Source of the DNA: Vibrio bivalvicida
Lineage (GTDB): Bacteria > Pseudomonadota > Gammaproteobacteria > Enterobacterales > Vibrionaceae
Direction: 5' to 3'
Assembly: GCF_001399455.2 (NCBI RefSeq)
Contig: NZ_LLEI02000064.1
Location: forward strand, 1-64,000
DNA length: 64,000 nt
Positions within the stretch are counted from its first letter, which is position 1. Each line of letters begins with the position of its first letter. Of this stretch, positions 60,364-64,000 are shown piece after piece. The notes beneath the pieces are model-generated. The model was not told where the DNA came from and did no database searches. It was given only the letters and a program-made list of their open reading frames with translations. A program made the position numbers and the translations under genes.

Positions 60364-62763
60364 ATGAAAAAGATCCTTGTACTTGCAGTAACTGCCGCAC
60401 TCTCAAACGGCGTCATCGCCTCAGACTGGCTTAGCATTAATGACCTGCCTGCAAACACTGAATACCCAGAGTGGCTCAACACTCCCTATTCACAAAACAA
60501 CGCCTTAACACGCTCTACTTCAGATTTGTATGTAAACCTTAAAGATTGGATCAGCCAGCAGAATCTATACAAAATAAAACCGACCAAAATATATATCTTC
60601 GCCGACACTTTAGAAGTAAATGAAAACTTTAATTTGGTTATGAATAACCAAAACATCGTGATCTTTGCTCGCCGAATTATTGGAAGCGGTGTTCCAACAT
60701 TTGTGCTGGGTCAACAAGGGGCTGCGGCCTCCGTTACTGTCATTGCCCAAGAAATGGAAACACCATTTAATGTATTGGCTTTCACACCTGAAGGCACTGT
60801 CACGGCAGATATGATTGATACCAATAACGTACACGGTACATCGATTATTTTATCGGGAGAACATTACATTAAACAGCAATTAGCTGAAGATCTAACGGCA
60901 AACATTCAGCTCGCGAAAACGCAATTCTCCGATATTGCCAATCGCTCTTTCGATATGGCGATTAGCCTGTATGACACGCAACCCAAAACGAGCATTGCGC
61001 TACTGGATTGGCTAGAACATAGTATGCGAAAAGCGGGAAACACGGTTACAGAAGATCCATTATTAACTGACCTTTATCTACAAGCTATCGCGTTTAAACA
61101 ATTCACTGATTTAAGTAGTCGATCTGACAACTTTATTCCCTACCTAGACCGCTCGTTATACCAAGATAAATACAAAGCTTACCTCGAAGCAATGGTTGCT
61201 TTTGAGCAAAAAAGGGATTTGGTTGTCGACAGGAATAGCCGTGTAGAAGACAAAATTGAAAGTGCACGCCTTGCATTACAAAATGTCGATGACGTCCTAG
61301 AGTCTCAAGATGCAATCGTAAAGCAATCTGAACAAAACATCGCAAAATTACTAGACAGTGTTACCGAGGTTGAAGCTCAATATAAGACTCAAGAGCTAAC
61401 AGCATTAAGCGCACGCAGCAACTATCTTTATGGTGTCGAGGTTTGGAAAACCCAGCAGCAGCTCAATGCAGCTTTAGCTATATTCAAGGCTATTGCCGAG
61501 ATTGGTAGCGCAGTCAGTGGCGTATTTACAGGTAACCTTTCAGGGATCAATGACGTCACCGAGCAACTTGCAAAAACACCTGAAGCACTCGATAAAGCAA
61601 AGAATCTAGTCACTAATATTAAAAGCGTTACTGGTATCATTGATAGTATTACGAAAACGGTTGCGGGTATTGCCTCTTTAACCAATGAAGTGAAATCCAC
61701 TATCAAGCAGCAACGCATTTCTGAAACTATGGACTCATTCGATTTTGCCGTCCCTTCTCTAAATGAAAGCAACCTTGCATGGGATCTGATGCTTACTGAG
61801 GTAAGAAGCAACCTTCGCTACGCAGATTCGCTTGGGATCAAAGGTGCACGCGTTTATCTCCTTGAGCTCGAAAAGCAAGTTCTGTTGGGTAAAGCCATCA
61901 ACGCATCGCAACTTAATCTTGTCCAAGAGCAAGCTAAGCTTGTCGATCTTCTTCTTACTCGTAAGGTCACCATTAACCAGAAAGATCGACTCGCCAAACT
62001 GATCTCTGAAGCCGCAACAGACGGTGAAGCCCTTAAGAGCATTGAGCAAGAATTAGCGCGGGTATCGTTGCACTTTAAACGCCCAATGTTCGTTGCACTA
62101 TCGAACTATGTTGCAGCTTACGAGTACTGGGCGCTTAAGGATAGCGATATTAAGCCGAGTCTGAACAAATCCTACCTAGATTACCAGTTTGACCTAGCTG
62201 CAATTGAAAACGAGTATGTCAACGCACTTAACCGTTTCCAACCAGCACCACAGGACTTCAACATCGACAATTTCGTTATTGATGATCCTAAGCAAATTGA
62301 AGCTTTGGCAAAAACAGGCGAATTCAATTTCAATGTTCCTTTGTCACAATCTCAATTCTGCGCTTTTGATCGCGTAAGACTTGATAAGATTCGAGTCTTT
62401 ATCGAAGGTGAGAACCTACCCTATGGTCAACAATTTAATTTAAGTATTTCAAACGGGGGCAATTATTATGATCGCTTTAAGCAAGAAGAATTCAAGTTTA
62501 GCGCAAACCCTTTAACTAGAGCCTTCTATTATCGTCTTGATGATGCAGCAAATAACCAAGTCAGTATCATTAGCGACGGAGCTCTCTCAGACAAATTTGC
62601 TTATGCTTACTTTGAACCAACCCCCTTCACAAACTGGAACGTAACTCTCAATAACTTTGACGCAAGTAACACTCAAAGCAATCAGTACTTAAACTCAATC
62701 GAACGTTTACGGGTCGAGTTCTCTGGTAATGGGATACCTAACGGGAGAAGTTGTTCGAATTGA
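60364..62763 (+). CDS. Large secreted coiled-coil protein, partner of the XaxA-like subunit (family unknown)
   Basis: This protein has about 799 residues. The ATG at 60364 is preferred (AAGGAA upstream, signal peptide MKKILVLAVTAALSNGVIA) over an in-frame start at 60301. The N-terminal part (about 20-165) is beta-rich (IYIFADTLEVNENFNLVMN, NIVIFARRIIGSGVPTFVL). A long helical part follows (170-640), with a coiled coil at about 270-345 and two small-residue hydrophobic stretches at 367-395 and 415-445 that may insert into membranes. The C-terminal part (650-799) is beta-rich (DRVRLDKIRVFIEGENLPYG, SIERLRVEFSGNGIP). XaxB/YaxB are only about 350 residues, so this is not a usual partner. Function is inferred from operon context. 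Confidence 0.7.
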   Translation: MKKILVLAVTAALSNGVIASDWLSINDLPANTEYPEWLNTPYSQNNALTRSTSDLYVNLKDWISQQNLYKIKPTKIYIFADTLEVNENFNLVMNNQNIVIFARRIIGSGVPTFVLGQQGAAASVTVIAQEMETPFNVLAFTPEGTVTADMIDTNNVHGTSIILSGEHYIKQQLAEDLTANIQLAKTQFSDIANRSFDMAISLYDTQPKTSIALLDWLEHSMRKAGNTVTEDPLLTDLYLQAIAFKQFTDLSSRSDNFIPYLDRSLYQDKYKAYLEAMVAFEQKRDLVVDRNSRVEDKIESARLALQNVDDVLESQDAIVKQSEQNIAKLLDSVTEVEAQYKTQELTALSARSNYLYGVEVWKTQQQLNAALAIFKAIAEIGSAVSGVFTGNLSGINDVTEQLAKTPEALDKAKNLVTNIKSVTGIIDSITKTVAGIASLTNEVKSTIKQQRISETMDSFDFAVPSLNESNLAWDLMLTEVRSNLRYADSLGIKGARVYLLELEKQVLLGKAINASQLNLVQEQAKLVDLLLTRKVTINQKDRLAKLISEAATDGEALKSIEQELARVSLHFKRPMFVALSNYVAAYEYWALKDSDIKPSLNKSYLDYQFDLAAIENEYVNALNRFQPAPQDFNIDNFVIDDPKQIEALAKTGEFNFNVPLSQSQFCAFDRVRLDKIRVFIEGENLPYGQQFNLSISNGGNYYDRFKQEEFKFSANPLTRAFYYRLDDAANNQVSIISDGALSDKFAYAYFEPTPFTNWNVTLNNFDASNTQSNQYLNSIERLRVEFSGNGIPNGRSCSN

Positions 62764-62793
62764 TGTAGGAATAGAAACGAATCATATGGATAC

Positions 62794-62814
62794 AAAAAAA
62801 CCAGCATACGCTGG
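62794..62814 (-). terminator. Terminator of the second tRNA cluster
   Basis: The stem CCAGC/GCTGG has a four-base loop and is followed on the minus strand by seven T residues. It closely resembles the terminator of the first tRNA pair (46332-46355), with ACAAAAAAACCAGC shared. Confidence 0.85.
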
Positions 62815-62835
62815 CTAATGTATTCTATAAAAGAA

Positions 62836-62909
62836 TGGAGGCGCGTCCCGGAGTCGAACCGAGGTCCACGGATTTGCAATCCGCTGCATAGCCACTCTGC
62901 CAACGCGCC
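62836..62909 (-). tRNA. tRNA-Cys (GCA)
   Basis: A 74 nt cloverleaf including CCA, anticodon GCA, with a fully paired acceptor stem (GGCGCGT/ACGCGCC). It is the last gene of the Cys-Leu-Cys cluster. Confidence 0.96.
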
Positions 62910-62951
62910 TCAAATTTTGTTTTTACCTGATAGAACCAGTAAAGGTAAAGA

Positions 62952-63038
62952 TGGTGCCCCGGGCCGGACTTGAACCGGCACAACGCGAACGTCGAGGGAT
63001 TTTAAATCCCTTGTGTCTACCAATTCCACCACCAGGGC
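62952..63038 (-). tRNA. tRNA-Leu (TAA)
   Basis: An 87 nt class II tRNA with CCA and anticodon TAA. It differs from the copy at 46493-46579 in the variable arm (CGACG/CGTTG here, CGGCG/CGCTG there), a compensated pair change, so both look functional. Confidence 0.96.
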
Positions 63039-63100
63039 ACACAAATTTCTTTGTGATGCCGTTTAGAACAATAAACACCATCTTAAATTTTTAAAAAGAA

Positions 63101-63174
63101 TGGAGGCGCGTCCCGGAGTCGAACCGAGGTCCACGGATTTGCAATCCGCTGCATAGCCACTCTGCCAACGCGCC
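63101..63174 (-). tRNA. tRNA-Cys (GCA)
   Basis: A 74 nt cloverleaf with CCA, anticodon GCA, identical to the copy at 62836-62909 as read. It is first in the minus-strand cluster. Confidence 0.96.
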
Positions 63175-63340
63175 TTTTCTTTCAACGCTTTAGGTTACCC
63201 ACCGCTGCGTTCGCTGCATACTTTACGGATTGGGCGATAAGAGTCAAATAAAAATCTCACTTTTTAATTTGTTTGCTGAGTTTTAAAGCAAATTGGCGCG
63301 AGTTTGATCTGGCTTGGCTATTTTTCCATCTGGTTAACCT

Positions 63341-63724
63341 TTATAGCCCCTCCAGTTCGACCCTATCTGCTTTGGGTAGCTTTTTGGCAACAAGCGCATT
63401 ACCTTCAAATTTGATACCTTGCCAACCAAAGTGGATAAAGTTACGAATATTGGTGTGATCTTGGCCGTCAGGATTACCTAACACATCTTCACGGTAGAAC
63501 TTCCCAAAACAGGCGAGCGTTGATGCTGGGTCTAGTTGATTAAGAAGGCCAAAGGAAAAAATTTTGCACGAGCCATTGTTTTGGTTTGCATCGTTTAAGA
63601 TCTCGCCATTCACAAATGCCGTCGGTGTGAATATGTAGTTTGCTTCAATGATCGCCATCGTATCTTCGAACTGAACAGAGTCTGGTGACTGTGCAAGGGT
63701 GTCTAGAAATAGCTTCAGATCCAT
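63341..63724 (-). CDS. HopJ type III effector family protein
   Basis: This 127-residue protein matches the HopJ family (PF08888) pattern: DTMAIIEANYIFTPTAFVNGE near residue 20, NNGSCKIFSFGLLNQL near 50, LACFGKFYREDVLGNPDGQDHTNIRNFIHFGWQGIKFEG near 70-108 (seen as FYREDVLGNPDGQDHTNIRN). Despite the family name, homologues are widespread in free-living gammaproteobacteria, and no type III secretion gene is nearby. A housekeeping role is more likely than effector function. GGAG lies about ten bases before ATG. Confidence 0.9.
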   Translation of the reverse strand: MDLKLFLDTLAQSPDSVQFEDTMAIIEANYIFTPTAFVNGEILNDANQNNGSCKIFSFGLLNQLDPASTLACFGKFYREDVLGNPDGQDHTNIRNFIHFGWQGIKFEGNALVAKKLPKADRVELEGL

Positions 63725-63778
63725 ATGTTATCTACTCCAATTGTGTTGATTCGAGTCTATGCCATCGATCCAAAGAAA

Positions 63779-63807
63779 AAAAGCCCTTTCGAATCGAAAG
63801 AGCTTTT
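63779..63807 (-). terminator. Intrinsic terminator between HopJ gene and chemoreceptor gene
   Basis: A long stem, AAAAGCCCTTTCG/CGAAAGAGCTTTT with one mismatch and a three-base loop, has A residues on the left that give a T tract on the minus strand. It ends the chemoreceptor transcript. Confidence 0.8.
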
Positions 63808-63821
63808 GTTGCTAGAAGTCT

Positions 63822-64000
63822 TTAGTACTTAAATTGCGAAACCTCGACATTCAAGCGATCTGCTTCACTCGACAAGCCTTGCAATACGTCATCTACATCT
63901 TGTACCTGTATAGATACGGCTGAAGACGCATCTGCGATAGAGGTGATACTACCACTTATTTCCTCTGTCACAGCTTTCTGCTCTTCAGTGGCTGCAGCAA
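63822..64000 (-). CDS. Methyl-accepting chemotaxis protein, C-terminal end (partial)
   Basis: This is the last 59 codons of a chemoreceptor whose gene begins beyond the window. The visible part reads AAATEEQKAVTEEISGSI, then SSAVSIQVQDVDDVLQGL and SEADRLNVEVSQFKY. That is the typical end of an MCP signalling domain after the hairpin tip (the TEEQ methylation helix, then a heptad-pattern helix). The ligand-binding part is not seen. The stop TAA is at 63822-63824. Confidence 0.85.
   Translation of the reverse strand, partial: AAATEEQKAVTEEISGSITSIADASSAVSIQVQDVDDVLQGLSSEADRLNVEVSQFKY

Noticed and set aside
62682..62903. Minus-strand reading frame beginning in tRNA-Cys
   Set aside because: It reads through the tRNA-Cys gene and its terminator, then antisense to the end of the toxin-partner gene.
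1..64000. CRISPR arrays and prophage genes
   Set aside because: No regularly spaced repeats and no phage structural, portal or terminase genes were seen; the only repeats are attC sites, tRNA copies and one MITE.

Overview
The window reads as part of the second chromosome of a Vibrio species. The evidence is a mobile integron with VCR-type attC sites and an IntIA-type integrase, a cqsA/cqsS CAI-1 quorum-sensing pair, vctPDGC-type catechol siderophore transport genes, an OmpU/OmpT-type porin and the fabH-trxC-MFS gene run. From memory of the Vibrio cholerae gene order, most of these families sit on chromosome II there, but in a different arrangement.

Layout. 1-3180: the attI-proximal end of a chromosomal integron, with five cassettes read on the minus strand and five attC sites. 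3176-4362: attI, a LexA box and the divergent integrase gene. 4439-18116: a lone acetate kinase, a GGDEF-EAL protein, a porin, CueR, a Fur-boxed siderophore ABC operon, an S4 protein, an orphan periplasmic binding protein, a PAS/degenerate-GGDEF/EAL protein and an inactive M16-like secreted protein. 18180-31544: the yejABEF peptide transporter, a PAS chemoreceptor, a CHASE4-type diguanylate cyclase, the GTPases RbgA and YeiR, and ClcA. 31663-36161: a TDT-family transporter and the tail-to-tail cqsA and cqsS genes. 36346-46256: sbcDC, a 265 bp MITE, fabH, trxC, an MFS transporter, ygbA, a GNAT enzyme and two small envelope proteins.

46373-63174 is the accessory-looking part. It starts with tRNA-Leu/tRNA-Cys and ends with tRNA-Cys/Leu/Cys, all on the minus strand and nearly identical, so about 16 kb lies between direct repeats. 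Inside are two minus-strand nitrate assimilation operons, nrtABD-nirBD and nasA-cobA-ybiB-nasT. Each has a strong intrinsic terminator just before its first start codon, which fits antitermination by the ANTAR protein NasT encoded in the second operon. Next to nasA, in the opposite orientation, is a two-gene secreted operon. Its first protein looks like an alpha-xenorhabdolysin (XaxA/YaxA-like) pore-forming toxin subunit. Its second is a 799-residue secreted coiled-coil protein that I cannot assign to a family. This pair is the best candidate for an undescribed system.

The window ends with a HopJ-family protein and the C-terminal end of a chemoreceptor. All functional calls were made by eye from the translated sequence. 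No database search was run.
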